From: Sophora flavescens
Lineage: Eukaryota; Streptophyta; Magnoliopsida; Fabales; Fabaceae
Direction: 5' to 3'
Assembly (NCBI GenBank): GCA_030762895.1
Contig: CM061069.1
Span: 100,705,923 to 100,769,922 of the forward strand
Length of the DNA stretch: 64,000 nucleotides
Position numbers and translations under genes: made by a program. The first letter of the stretch is position 1; each line of letters starts with the position of its first letter. This document shows, piece by piece, positions 34,101 through 44,900 of this stretch. Under the pieces are notes generated by a model. It did not search any database. It had not been told where the DNA came from and saw nothing but the letters and a program-made list of their open reading frames with translations.

Positions 34101-36105
34101 CATGGGGCAAAAATAAATGGATCCATCATCCAACCACCACAGCAGCAGATCAGGCCACGGTGAATCTATTCAAAGCGGCACCATTTCTAATGGTGACTCA
34201 AAAGTAACCAGAGGAGGAGACGTACTGTTTCTGGCAGATGGAAGGTGTTGACAGCAGCATCCAGCCATGAGAGCAGCAGATCTGGTGATGGTGAATCTAT
34301 TCAAGGCAGCACTGCTTCTGGCATGTGCTGGAGCTTCAGATGGAGGAGAGTTGACAGCAGCGGCTGGTAAAGGAGAAGAACCACTCTCCACCAGAGCAGG
34401 AGGAGATCCTGCTGTGACCTAGTGGACAGGGAAACTGCCAGCAGAGGATATGATGACAGTTTCAGTGATGTGGCCTCACATGATTTGGTCGGAGACAAAA
34501 CTGGCGACGATGCCGGAGGTTGAGCCACGCTGGAGCTCACCGAAGATGCAACCAAAGCAAATGTACCATCGACAGCAGCACATCCATTTGTTGAGAGAAA
34601 GCTTTAAATATAATAATGGTAAAATAGGTAGATTAGTCATATACTTTTTCTTTATTTTTCACATTGGGTCCTATAAGTTTTATTTTTTTAAAATTGGTCC
34701 TACACATTACGTTCCGTTTTCATATTAGTCATTTCCGTCAATTTCGACCTTACAGAGTCAGATCAAAAGCCACGAGTCAGATTAATATGATAGCCACGTC
34801 AGGTAAAAAATGATGGCGTTAGGTCAAAATTGATGGAAAGGACTAACGTGGAAACGGAATGTAACGTGTAGAACCAATTTGAAAAAAACAAAACAAAACT
34901 TATAGGACCGATGTGAAAAGTAAAAAATATGTATAGGACCAATCTACCTATTTTGCCTATAATAATTTGATGACAACTAAAATTTAAATTTAAATACAAT
35001 ACAATTTCAAATTGGCTGGTGATATATCCATCCATAAAAAATGAATATCGGATGGATTGGATATGCGATTCATAGATGGATTGGATTTTATTTGTAGATG
35101 ATTATAAATGGATTAATGGATTATATTTGACGTAGCCGTTAGGATCTAGTTCAAAATTCATCCATCTCATCCATTTGCCACCCCCTAGTGGAAACTATTA
35201 GATTATGTTAGTTTTTAATGTTTTTATGTTCATCTGATGTGCCACTGCTGATTTTCAGGATAATGAACCATTGATGAGAGCACTGTCAAAACTCATCTAC
35301 CTTAACAATCCGGACCTGGTCCTATTTGTTGGAGAAGCACTGGTTGGTAATGATGCAGTTGATCAGCTTTCAAAGTTCAATCAGGTTCATAATTGTTTAA
35401 TATTGTCCAACTGCAACTTTTTTTGTCTCATTAATCTTTCCTTTATTGAGCCCCCCAACTATTTCACTGCAGAAATTAGCGGACCTATCACCATCTTCTA
35501 ATCCAAGATTGATAGATGGGATCTTGCTTACCAAGTTTGACACTATTGATGATAAGGTATATGAATTTACAAGTTTCAAAGAAAGTTGAATGAAGTTTTG
35601 GCTTGACATATATGGATGCAGTTGTGCTATTTGAACATTAAAAATGGGACAACAATTGACAACTTGTTAATAATGTTCAAAATCATGGTTAATGACGTGT
35701 TAAACTTGGTTAGTGGATATTCAAGATGGGTAACTCATTAACTATCCACTGAGCTGCATTAACCAAGATTTTGTACATCATTTTTCAAGTTGTTGGTTAA
35801 CGAGTTACCCATCTACTACATGTGTAGCCATTAATAAAGTTCAACACGTCATTAACAACAGTTTTGAACATCACTAATCAGCTGTCAATTGTTGTCCCAT
35901 TTTTTATGTCCAAATAACATTTTTTATATGGATATTGTTGATGAATAATTCAATGTTTACTGATTGTTCCATTTGTCAGGTGGGAGCTGCACTTTCAATG
36001 GTTTACATATCTGGTGCTCCTGTTATGTTTGTGGGCTGCGGACAGTCTTATACTGACCTCAAGAAACTCAATGTCAAATCAATTGTGAAGACTCTCCTTA
36101 AATGA
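31131..36105 (+). CDS. SRPRA: Signal recognition particle receptor subunit alpha (SR-alpha)
   Basis: The GTPase that docks the SRP-ribosome complex at the ER membrane, working with membrane-bound SR-beta. Nine coding exons: 31131-32113, 32737-32821, 32943-33038, 33142-33294, 33395-33502, 33594-33713, 35259-35384, 35473-35556, 35980-36105. All junctions are GT-AG, and only the first is not between codons; the sum is 1881 nt, 626 aa, the usual size. Residues 1-130 form the SRX domain that binds SR-beta (MLEQLLIFTRGGLILWTCKE). A charged Lys/Asp/Gly linker (150-325) follows. The NG domain has the P-loop GVNGVGKS at 427-434, DTFRSGA at 457, DTAGR at 509, TKFD at 577 and GCGQSYTDL at 604. No key residue is missing. 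The introns hold three DNA elements. Confidence 0.97.
33934..35187. mobile_element. hAT-type non-autonomous element in SR-alpha intron
   Basis: Ends TAGGGGTGGCAA on the left and the reverse complement of TAGGGGGTGGCAAATGG on the right, flanked by an 8-bp duplication GTGGAAAC (33926-33933 and 35188-35195), the length made by hAT transposases. Subterminal atggat/atccat words recur near both ends. The interior has a degenerate duplication near 34140-34320 (cagcagatc...ggtgaatctattcaa) and contains a second, nested element at 34618-34957. No transposase. Confidence 0.9.
34618..34957. mobile_element. Mutator-type MITE nested in the hAT element (340 bp)
   Basis: Long inverted repeats (about 150 bp each) starting GGTAAAATAGGTAGATT and ending with the reverse complement of GGCAAAATAGGTAGATTGG. 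A perfect 9-bp duplication TATAATAAT flanks it (34609-34617 and 34958-34966). Arms contain phrases such as ttggtcctacacattacg and their complements. Almost the whole element is hairpin. Confidence 0.92.
35618..35924. mobile_element. Foldback MITE in a later SR-alpha intron (307 bp)
   Basis: Arms run from about 35625 (gctatttgaacatt then aatgggacaacaattgaca) and are mirrored up to about 35920. A 9-bp duplication TATATGGAT lies at 35609-35617 and 35925-35933. The length of the duplication fits Mutator-type MITEs, though the outermost bases match poorly. Confidence 0.85.
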
Positions 36106-36763
36106 GGGCACAAACTGGTTTTTCCCCTTGCAAGGTTGTTCACTTGTCATGGATGTTGTTTATGTTTGATGATGAACTTGTTTTTATCCTCGTTGATCCC
36201 ATTACTCTATAGGAAAAAACTGTGGCTTTGACTTGTGAGGCAATTTGGTTTGTTTAAATTAATGACATGTTTGATTTAGCTTATAATTGTAGGAATTTCG
36301 TCTTTTTTTTCTTTTGCCCCCATAAGCTCACTCTATTATTTTAATTATATAAGCTAATCGAAAAACATAGTAGAAAGCTTCTTGGAACCTAAATTAAAAT
36401 AAAAAATAAAAAAGCTTCTCTCCGGTCCCCTTCCTTCTTCCACCCTTACCCATGGGTGCTCTCTCGGGTCATGTGCAGGGTAATGTAAGGTGCAGTGGAG
36501 GACGTTTTACTTTCTTACCCAAAATTTCTAGATTTCAATTTTCATGTGTGGAGCCAAAGAAAAAATTATGTCTAATCAATGTGATTTAGGGTGCATCACA
36601 CCCAAAGTCTCCAAGGTGCATCATAGACTATCATGGTAAATAAATTTGGTTACTATCATGTTATTTCCTTACAACCTTAATGGGAATGAGCAGAAACAAA
36701 AAAAATTGAGGTAGTACCTAGTCAGTAAGAATTTCTTACTAAGAAATATAGAAACAATGCTAA
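36106..36763 (+). other. SR-alpha 3' UTR and downstream DNA
   Basis: The first ~200 bp after the TGA would be the 3' UTR; I do not see a canonical AATAAA, so the end is not placed. 36300-36763 has no gene. A second stretch of GC-rich text does not occur until 37008. Confidence 0.5.
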
Positions 36764-37287
36764 TGGTGTGTTTGGATGATGTAATTTAAGAGATTAAAAC
36801 ATTTAAGAGAGTAATTAAAATACTTCAATGCAACTCTGGGAAAAAAAAACTTCAATGCAAAATATTTTGTTTGGGAATTAAATATGAGGAATTTTAAAAA
36901 TGAAGGAATTTAAGGAGGTATTTTGTTTAAGGAAAATTGAAGGAATTTGAAATATCACCTAAATAATAGGTACTTTGAAATTCCCTCTCATCTCATGTGC
37001 CACCTGTCACCGCCCGGCCACCAACCACCGACCGTCGGCCACCACCGCCCGTCGCCGGTCATTGTCAGTTGACCATCGCCCGCTAGCCGCCGCCACCACT
37101 TATCGCCTTACCTTTATTTAATAACTCTATGTAATCCAAATCAAAGAATTTTAAGAATGAAAAAAAAAATTAATTATTCTATCCAAACAATGAATTTTCA
37201 AAATGAATGGAATTAAAACGAAGCAATTCAATTTCCTTAAAATTTTAAATACCCTTAAATTTTCAAATCCCCCATCCAAACATATAC
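36764..37287. mobile_element. Tourist-like foldback element (524 bp)
   Basis: Starts TGGTGTGTTTGGATG and ends CATCCAAACATATAC, with TAA on both sides (36761-36763 and 37288-37290). A GC-rich core (37008-37100) with ccgaccgtcggccacc lies between AT-rich arms. The left end is nearly identical to that of 29782-30400, suggesting one family. Confidence 0.65.
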
Positions 37288-37376
37288 TAAAGGATGTGAA
37301 CTTACTCTGGTTTCATGTATATAATGGTGAAAGATTAGGGGATTATTCAAGGTAAACTTTTGACAAAATGGGCTTT

Positions 37377-37577
37377 TTTTTTGGGTAACCATGTAATTGT
37401 ATGAAGTATCCATCATCGTAAATAGTGATTAATCTTTGTCGGGGGACCTGGACGGCATTTAAGGGGGTTGTACCCTCCCAACCAGATTTTCTCTATACAC
37501 AAGAGCCAAGAGTTTAACCTCTGACCACTTACTTAAGAAGTCCAAACCCGTTATCACTCGGATCAGTCACATGGCCA
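37377..37577 (-). mobile_element. SINE, minus orientation (about 200 bp)
   Basis: Bordered by a 14-bp duplication, ACAAAATGGGCTTT at 37363-37376 and 37578-37591. The T-run at its left end is the A-tail of a minus-strand copy. On the minus strand a B-box-like GAGGTTAAACTCT is visible at about 37510-37525. Confidence 0.85.
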
Positions 37578-37705
37578 ACAAAATGGGCTTTGATAATGGT
37601 TAAAGGTGAAGAATAAAATGGAATTCTTGACATGACTTTTGGAAAACATTCCATTTTACTCACTTTTAATATTTGACATTCATGAACATACTTTAAGTTT
37701 GATTT

Positions 37706-37889
37706 AAGAGTTTAATGGTCATACACTAACGGTGTAAAATTTTTTATATTGACAATCAGTCACCAATGGTATGATGCCTTTTAAGATAGTTAGGATAAGA
37801 GTCAAAAATATTTATTAATGTGACAATTTATAGTTGGATATCTGTGTAAAGATGCTTTACACTGTCAATGTATAGCAATTAAACTCTTG
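37706..37889. mobile_element. Short foldback MITE (about 184 bp)
   Basis: aagagtttaatggtcataca on the left mirrors tgtatagcaattaaactctt on the right. The interior arms also pair loosely (cggtgtaaa / tttacactg). The target duplication is not resolved. Confidence 0.6.
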
Positions 37890-38034
37890 TTTTAATATCT
37901 TTATTTATATATTTGTCATTTGATAAAAGGAAGATTTTGATGTGTCATGATATTTATCTTCAAGCATGACAATATGATTAAAGATGACCAGATAAATATT
38001 TATAAATTGCCATTCTTTCTTTTTTCACTTGTCA

Positions 38035-38188
38035 TTTAAAAGTTTTTTTTTTACTAAAAAAAGATTCATTCAAGTTAGTAAAATACATAAAAAACAACAC
38101 AAATTCAACATCGCTAAAATCGAAAAGGATGAATCTGCGAACAAACTCACAACACCCAGGTTAATAACATAACACGACAAAATGCCTA
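38035..38188 (-). repeat. Probable LINE-like 3' end, split by the chromovirus
   Basis: On the minus strand it ends GAATCTTTTTTTAGTAAAAA with an A-rich tail, as some plant LINE and LINE-derived copies do. It continues at 46302 on the other side of the Tekay insertion, where the target duplication GCCTA is found. Family assignment is uncertain. Confidence 0.4.
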
Positions 38189-38471
38189 TGTAACACCCCC
38201 TGGGCATTACTATACGAACACGTGCAGAAATAATTTAATAGAAATTTTGCCGGTTGCTTTCGAAAAATTTGTTTATTTGAAGTCAGAAAATCTGGGTGTA
38301 AAACAATTTCTCCCGAATACTTCGATACATAACATACTCATCACAATAGTAAAAATAAAACATATTATTCACAAAAGAATTTTAAACCATATAAAGGTTT
38401 TCAACACACCTACACAAACTTTCTCAAAACATACCACCCAAAGAAAATCTTAAGCTGGTCGCTCTACAAGA

Positions 38472-40439
38472 TGTTGTTTTGGCTTCAACGACTCAAGAGA
38501 GGGGGTGAATTGAGTTCTCAAAAAATATTTCCCTCTTAAAAACTTTTCCACAAAACTTTTCAAATCAGAGTTGCGGATTTGTGGACTCGGGATCTTTTAC
38601 AAAATCAATGAAGGGTCTATATAAAATCTTGAATTGGAAGATGATGAAGATAAGAAAGATTGATTCAGAATTAATTCAGAATAGGTTCAGGTTCAAAACT
38701 CAATAATAAAAAAATGCAGAAACTGATTAAACCTTTAAAGATTAAGAACAAGTTATGTAAGTTTAAGATACAAACATTAACAATCAAGAACAAACTTGCA
38801 GGTTTCAGTTTCAGTCTTAGTTCAGTTTCAGCAATCAATAATGGTTTTGATCAACTTAGTTTTGAATGCAGATAACACGGTCTTGATTACAATCAGACTC
38901 ATGTTTCAATTCAGTTTATACAGATCAAGGACAGAAATTATATTGAACTTTAAACATCAAAATCACAGGTTCTTGATCATAAACAGAAAGTAAAGGAGTT
39001 TGAGTTTAGAGATACCACACAACCAGATTTATCCTGGTTCAGTCACCTCCACTGTGACCTACATCCAGTCCCCACTCCACCTGTGGGATTTCACACACTA
39101 ACACACAAGCTTTACCAGGTAGCTTGAAAAACCTTTACACCACAGAGCACTCCTTCACCTCAAGATACCACACTCTTGTGAAGAGCCTCAATGTTCTTCC
39201 TTAGGGATACCTCACCCTAATCACTCAGAGAGACTCCCTCTCTCTTTACAATCAAAAGTAAAACAAAAGTTGATTCCTAACTCTCAATAGTCAGATAAAC
39301 AAATTGAAGCACTTATGAGTATTGAAACACTATTTCCACAGTAAGCTCAAGAAAGATGATGAATGATTTTCACAATTGATTTCGTAAACTTTCTGATATG
39401 TTATGATTTTCGTATATGTTATAAAATTGTTCCTTTGATCCCTCTTTATATAGAAAACAAGTTATAGTCGTTGGGATCAATCAAAACAGATTTGGATCTG
39501 ATTTAACAGAATCTGTTTTCTTGATTCTCGTTCTTGAAATAAGATTATGATAGTTCTTATAGAATTCGCGTCCATCTTGAAAATAACCGCGTCCATCTAG
39601 ACATTGAGATTTTTCATTCAGATGGGCTAGTAGACGAGTTCCATATACCACGTCAGCAGACGGGAGTACTAAAACACAAAGTAATTGGACGTGCTCCAAC
39701 TAGTAGACGAGCTCCATATGCCACGTCAGCAGACGGGAGTACTAAAACACAAAGTAATTGGACGTGCTCCAACTAGTAGACGAGCTCCATTTAGTAGACG
39801 AGCTCCATATGGTAGACGAGCTTCATATGCCACATCATTGTCGACGGAGCTTCTCATTAAGATCTTAGCAATTCCAAAGACTTGTGTGGACGAGTGCTTC
39901 TGTCACTTTAGTGGACGAGCGCTTGTATCACTTTAGTGGACGAGCGCTTCTGTCACTTGCGTTGGACGAGCGCTTGTATCACTTCAGTTGGACGAGCGCT
40001 TCTATCACTTTAGTGGATGAGCGCTTCTATTACTTCAGTGTTGGACGAGCGCTTTGGATTTTTAAAAAAAATCTTATTTCCAAAAATCATTTTCATTAAC
40101 GAAAACTTATTCCTTTGATTGCAAGTTATGAAAATTGATTTTCTTCATGCATCTTTTCAAATGAGTTTTTTGTGAATAAGAGATTTTATCTCTTACAAAT
40201 CATCTAAGACTTAAAATAAAACTAATTTCTCCTTTAAGCTCTTGTTTTGATGATCCTTTGATATCTGTCGTTGCTCTTTGATTCCTCCAAGTTCTTCCTT
40301 GAATATTCTCCTTTGATTGCTCACTGAACTTGTTGATCACTGCTTGATACCCGCCTTTGCTATTTGGTACTAAAACACTTGCATACACATTAAGTTGTAT
40401 TTGTCATATATCAAAATCTCTAAATCATTGAGTCTAACA
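38472..40439 (-). mobile_element. SIRE-lineage solo LTR (1968 bp)
   Basis: TGTTAGACTC start and ...CAAAACAACA end on the minus strand, with a 5-bp duplication CAAGA at 38467-38471 and 40440-40444 and no interior. It shares TGTTAGA, TTTTGAT and a CCCCC-rich end with the SIRE LTR at 52533-53920, plus the phrase acatccagtcccc. It arose by recombination between the two LTRs of a full element. It contains two repeat blocks, at 39629-39780 and 39890-40060. Confidence 0.92.
39629..40060. repeat. Minisatellites in the SIRE solo LTR
   Basis: A 73-bp unit is duplicated at 39629-39774; each copy contains ccacgtcagcagacggg, then agtactaaaac and ggacgtgctccaac. A second array (39890-40060) has about seven copies of a 22-26 bp unit, gtggacgagcgcttctatcac with variants. 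The recurring core is GACGAGC. Confidence 0.9.
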
Positions 40440-40704
40440 CAAGACACTCTTGATAAGACCTCGTGATCATCCTTATGATCACGCATCCCTTCCCGCAATC
40501 CGGACTTAAGTCTCCAAGTGACTTAAGGAATACTTCTGCAACATCTGCACGACACACAAATAACATTTAACATGTATATTCAACAATAAAAATTCTATCT
40601 ATCAAAGGGTTTCATACCCGACAATTTTCATTGTTTTAAAAACCATGACACTTCAATATTCCTCATCTAACTTTTGTACTAATCTCCGAATCTACACATA
40701 TGAT

Positions 40705-41702
40705 TCAACCTTGTTCTCGGTGTAAACCTTCCGCCCTTATTGCTCGTTTCTCTTTTGCCACCTTTTTAGCAGCTCGCACTTTGTTTCTATCTGCTTCAGA
40801 TTTCTTTACATTACAAACTCTTGCACTATGCCCGATATTTCCACATTGATAACATAGAATCCCTTCAAATGGACAAGCATCTGCCAAGTGGTCTTGCTTT
40901 CCACACTTTGAGCATTGACGAACAGAGTCTCAGTTCTTCTTCCCATCATATGGTTTGTTCTGATTTTGTTTCCCCTTCTGGTTTTGGTATTTGTTCCTAA
41001 ATCGAGATGATCCTCTGGTGTTACTATAGTTGTCCTCCCCTTTCTTCATCAATTCCACCTTACGACATTTCTCAACCAACGCTTGGAAATTGCGAATCTC
41101 CAGCGGTAATACATATTTCTTGATACCGTATCGTAAACCTCCTTCAAAACGTTCACACTTCCATCCCTCATTTGGCCGAACTTGGAAGAAGCGAAAATAT
41201 TTGGCTAGTGATTCAAACTTCGCAGCATACTCCCCAACAGATAGATCTCTTTGTTGGTACTGCAGAAATTCTTGTTCCTTCTCAATCCTAGTACTTTCTG
41301 GGAAATACTGGTTTAGAAATGCGTTTTGAAACACATCCCAAGTAATTTCGTGTTGATCAGCTTCCAGAAGTTGTTTAGTGCCCTTCCATCAATACTCTGC
41401 ATCTCCTAAGAGCAGAATATAGCATATTGAACTTTTACTCCTCCAGGGCTATGGATAAACTCAAAAATTTTCTCCAAATCTTGTATCCATAGATCAGCCT
41501 TCTCAGGATCAGAATCCCCACCAAACTGTGGTGGATCTTGACGTCGAAAAACAGTTAGATCTTTGCCTTCCGCCGCTTGCTGATTCTGAGCAGCTATAGC
41601 AGCTGTTTGTATAACAATAGCAGCCGCAATGTTATCCATTGCTTGTGCGGTATCATCCACTCCACCTTCTGGTTCTGGTTCCATAACTGACCTATAAGAC
41701 AA
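40705..41702 (-). pseudogene. Chromovirus gag, truncated
   Basis: 41702-41406 holds the N-terminus and DPPQFGGDSDPEKADLWIQD. After a frameshift near 41370, 41334-40930 has FLNQYFPESTRIEKEQEFLQ and GEYAAKFESLAKYF, the retrotransposon gag domain. 40920-40705 carries two zinc knuckles, CSKCGKQDHLADAC and CYQCGNIGHSARVC. The frame ends soon after the second knuckle at the deletion junction, so the protein lacks all pol domains. Confidence 0.88.
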
Positions 41703-41956
41703 AATGAGTCAGTCCGCAACCAGAACTGAAACGTATCCTTACGTGCCTAAAACACATTACTTCTAAGAAGTACTTCAATCAACATACCATCTATTGTTCA
41801 TAGATTCTTACAAGGTCTCAACTACCTCAAAACACAACTACTTGTGTGCCAACACACATTGTTTCAACAAGGAAACAATTCAAGCAAGGTCCTACCGGAG
41901 ATCACACAACAAAACATAACATACCTATTCCCCAAGGTTCCTGAAAGACTCGACTA

Positions 41957-41968
41957 GCTCTGATACCA
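41957..41968 (-). other. Chromovirus primer binding site (initiator tRNA-Met)
   Basis: The minus strand reads TGGTATCAGAGC, complementary to the 3' end of plant initiator tRNA-Met, three bases inside the LTR end at 41972. Confidence 0.9.
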
Positions 41969-41971
41969 CTC

Positions 41972-44900
41972 TGGAACACCCCCCTTGGGCATTACTATAC
42001 GAACACGTGCGGAAATAATTTAAAAGAAATTTTGCTGGTTGCTTTCGAAAAATTTATTTATTTGAAGTCAGAAACTCTGGGTGTAAAACAATTTCTCCTG
42101 AATACTTAGATACATAACATACTCATCACAATAGTAAAAATAAAACATATTATTCACAAAAGAATTTTAAACCATATAAAGGTTTTCAACACACCTACAC
42201 AAACTTTCTCAAAACATACCACCCAAAGAAAATCCTAAGATGGTCGCTCTACGAGACACTCACTGATAAGACCTTGTGATCTTCCCTATGATCACGCATC
42301 TCCTCCCGCAATCCGGACTTAAGTCTCCAAGTGACTTAAAGAATTCTTCTACAACATCTGCATTCGTGTACCAAGGTACAATAGCAAAGACAGAAGAACA
42401 TGTATATGCAAGGGTGAGTTCCAATATATGGATTTTAAAACGATAACCATATGCACGACACACAAATAACATTTAACATGTATATTCAACAATAAAAATT
42501 CTATCTATCAAAGGGTTTCATACCCGACAATTTTCATTGTTTTAAAAACCATGACACTTCAATATTCCTCATCTAACTTTTGTACTAATCTTCGGAGCAT
42601 CAACCAACAAATAAATGAGCTGATCAGGCTTTCATTACCGAATAAGGCAGAATATAAACGTTGCCAGATATGGCAAGTTTCAAATTATTTGGCCTATCAA
42701 GGTTCCGAGTTCCAACTATTTAAGTAAGTAACTCGGTAGGATATAAGTTCCAACCATCATCGTAACTAGTTCACAAGATCATCCAACGATAGTCGTAATT
42801 AACTCGGCCTATAAAATATGAGTAATATCCGAGCTCTCGAAATAGTCGTAATTAGCCCGGCCTTTCCTAGACCCCCATTCATTTCACCCAAAGGTGAAAT
42901 GTATCCCATAACATGGATACCTACCAAGGTACCCTGCATAAAACCTTTAGGCACATTTGCCACAATAAAATGAAAAAGCATGTAAAACGTTTTGTTCACG
43001 TAATTTTCTTTGTGTTCATTCTTTCCTTGTCGAGGCTCAAAGGCTCACGACCAAACCAAGGTTTAAACGTTTAAGTTTAACAACCATTCCCATAACAAGG
43101 ACTCCAAGTCTAAAAATGTGTAAATCACGAAACCTAGATCTGTGCACCAGATTTAGATTCGTAGATTTTGGGGCACAAAAATATATATAGATTTTTATAG
43201 GACATCTAGTCCATAACTTAACATTTCGGACCCCGGATCCATATCATAGAACTCTAGACACCGACATCTCGACAGCTAGGTTCGTCTTTTAATTTATCAA
43301 CATTTTCGCTTTGTGAAACACAAAACAAAACCAAAGTTTCCTCAACTTATCCAAGTTAATGTAAATAACCCGTTGTTTACCGAAAATCCTTTTACGTTGA
43401 AAATTCGTTTTGTAAAATTGTAAAAATCCCTAAAAACTCATTTTTGTCCAAAAATCAATATTTTGAACTTGGAAACATCATCTGAGACAAATTCTCAGTA
43501 TTACTCAATATTACCCTTTTAAGAATACTTTTGTAAATATAGACGGAATTGTCCGTCGTTTGACGTTTTAGGTCAAAACATGACTTTTATAGTAAATTAA
43601 TATTTCCAACATTGTAATAAAATTAGTTTTGAAACTTTTTCTCTTAAAACAACATTTTCTAATATTTAGATATTTCTTACGTATAAATTAGCAGTGGAAA
43701 AATATTTTCACGGTTACGTCCTCGGTGTGACTCATAAAACACTCTTACGCTGTTAAATAATTGAAATAATATTATTTTTAACTTTTTCTCATTTTCAACC
43801 AACTAAAATACTTAAGTAATATTATATTACTATTTATCATCAATTAAAACTCATTATCCCATAAAAAGTTTTTTTAACGCTTTTAACCTCATTATTAATT
43901 GACCACTGACCATTGTCAGGCTTTTCAATCCACAAACCACATCAATTACAATCATGTCAATAATATAGCACATATCAATTAATTACATGCAACAACATAC
44001 AATAACAATTAAATGCAGATTAATAAATATTTAAAAGCAGATAATTGCAAAACAGATGATTTCACACTACAGAAAATAATTAAAACACAAAATAAAATAT
44101 ACAGACAAACAAATTACATACAGCTATCGGAAAAAATTCCTCAGGTACTCCCCTTACCTCTTGAAGATTTTTCTTTCCGAATTTAAAATTCCGTGAAGCG
44201 TCCGATTTCCGAATAACACGTACACGATGCACACAACAATTAATCCTTCAACAAAACATAACAAATAATTATCAATCAAACACTTAATACACCTATATTC
44301 CTATATGATAGGTTCAGTCATGAGGTGTTTGGATGTATAAAAATTTCTAAAATTCCTAAGCTTGTGGATTAGTGATCCTTGATCACTTAAAATCCTAAAC
44401 TAACGATTAACTTACAAAGGTTGAAACAAAATACTCCAACCCTTCAAAACCCTAGTTTCGGCCATGGCTAGATAAATTAGCTAGAGATTCCAAAATTTCA
44501 CATACTCTTAGATCCATGACCTTAGAGTAGTGTAGAGTTAAGACAAATTATCATAAGTTGAAAAATGAAACAAAATCTTTCAACTCTTCAAAATATAATT
44601 TCGGCCATGAACAAATCCATAGGTTAGAAATTTGAGTTTGATTCAACATCTTGGATTTAAGACATACATGTACTAAAAGGAATGAATCAAACATGATTTA
44701 CTAAAAAATTGAACAAAGTTCTTCCCCCCCCCCCCCCCAAACTAGGTTTGGCCTTAATAAGATAAATGGGAAGAAATTTTTTGTTGGATGCATCATCTTG
44801 GATCTTAAATATAGAGAGGATACTAATATCATAGAAATTGGTTTCACTTTAAAATGATTTTTCTATGAATTTTCAAAGTTCTTGATTTAGGAATTGAAAA

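Larger units (their letters stand above)
38189..40686 (-). repeat. Chromovirus 3' LTR remnant, split by a solo LTR
   Basis: 38189-38471 matches 41972-42257 and 40440-40686 matches 42258-42598. The left copy lacks about 90 bp between two tgca words at 40555, a deletion with microhomology. Similarity ends at about 40686, where the gag-side deletion begins. Confidence 0.88.

Noticed and set aside
33714..35258. Retained coding exons in the large SR-alpha intron
   Set aside because: The frames at 34170-34728 lie inside the hAT element, and the receptor sequence is continuous from the exon ending at 33713 to the one starting at 35259.
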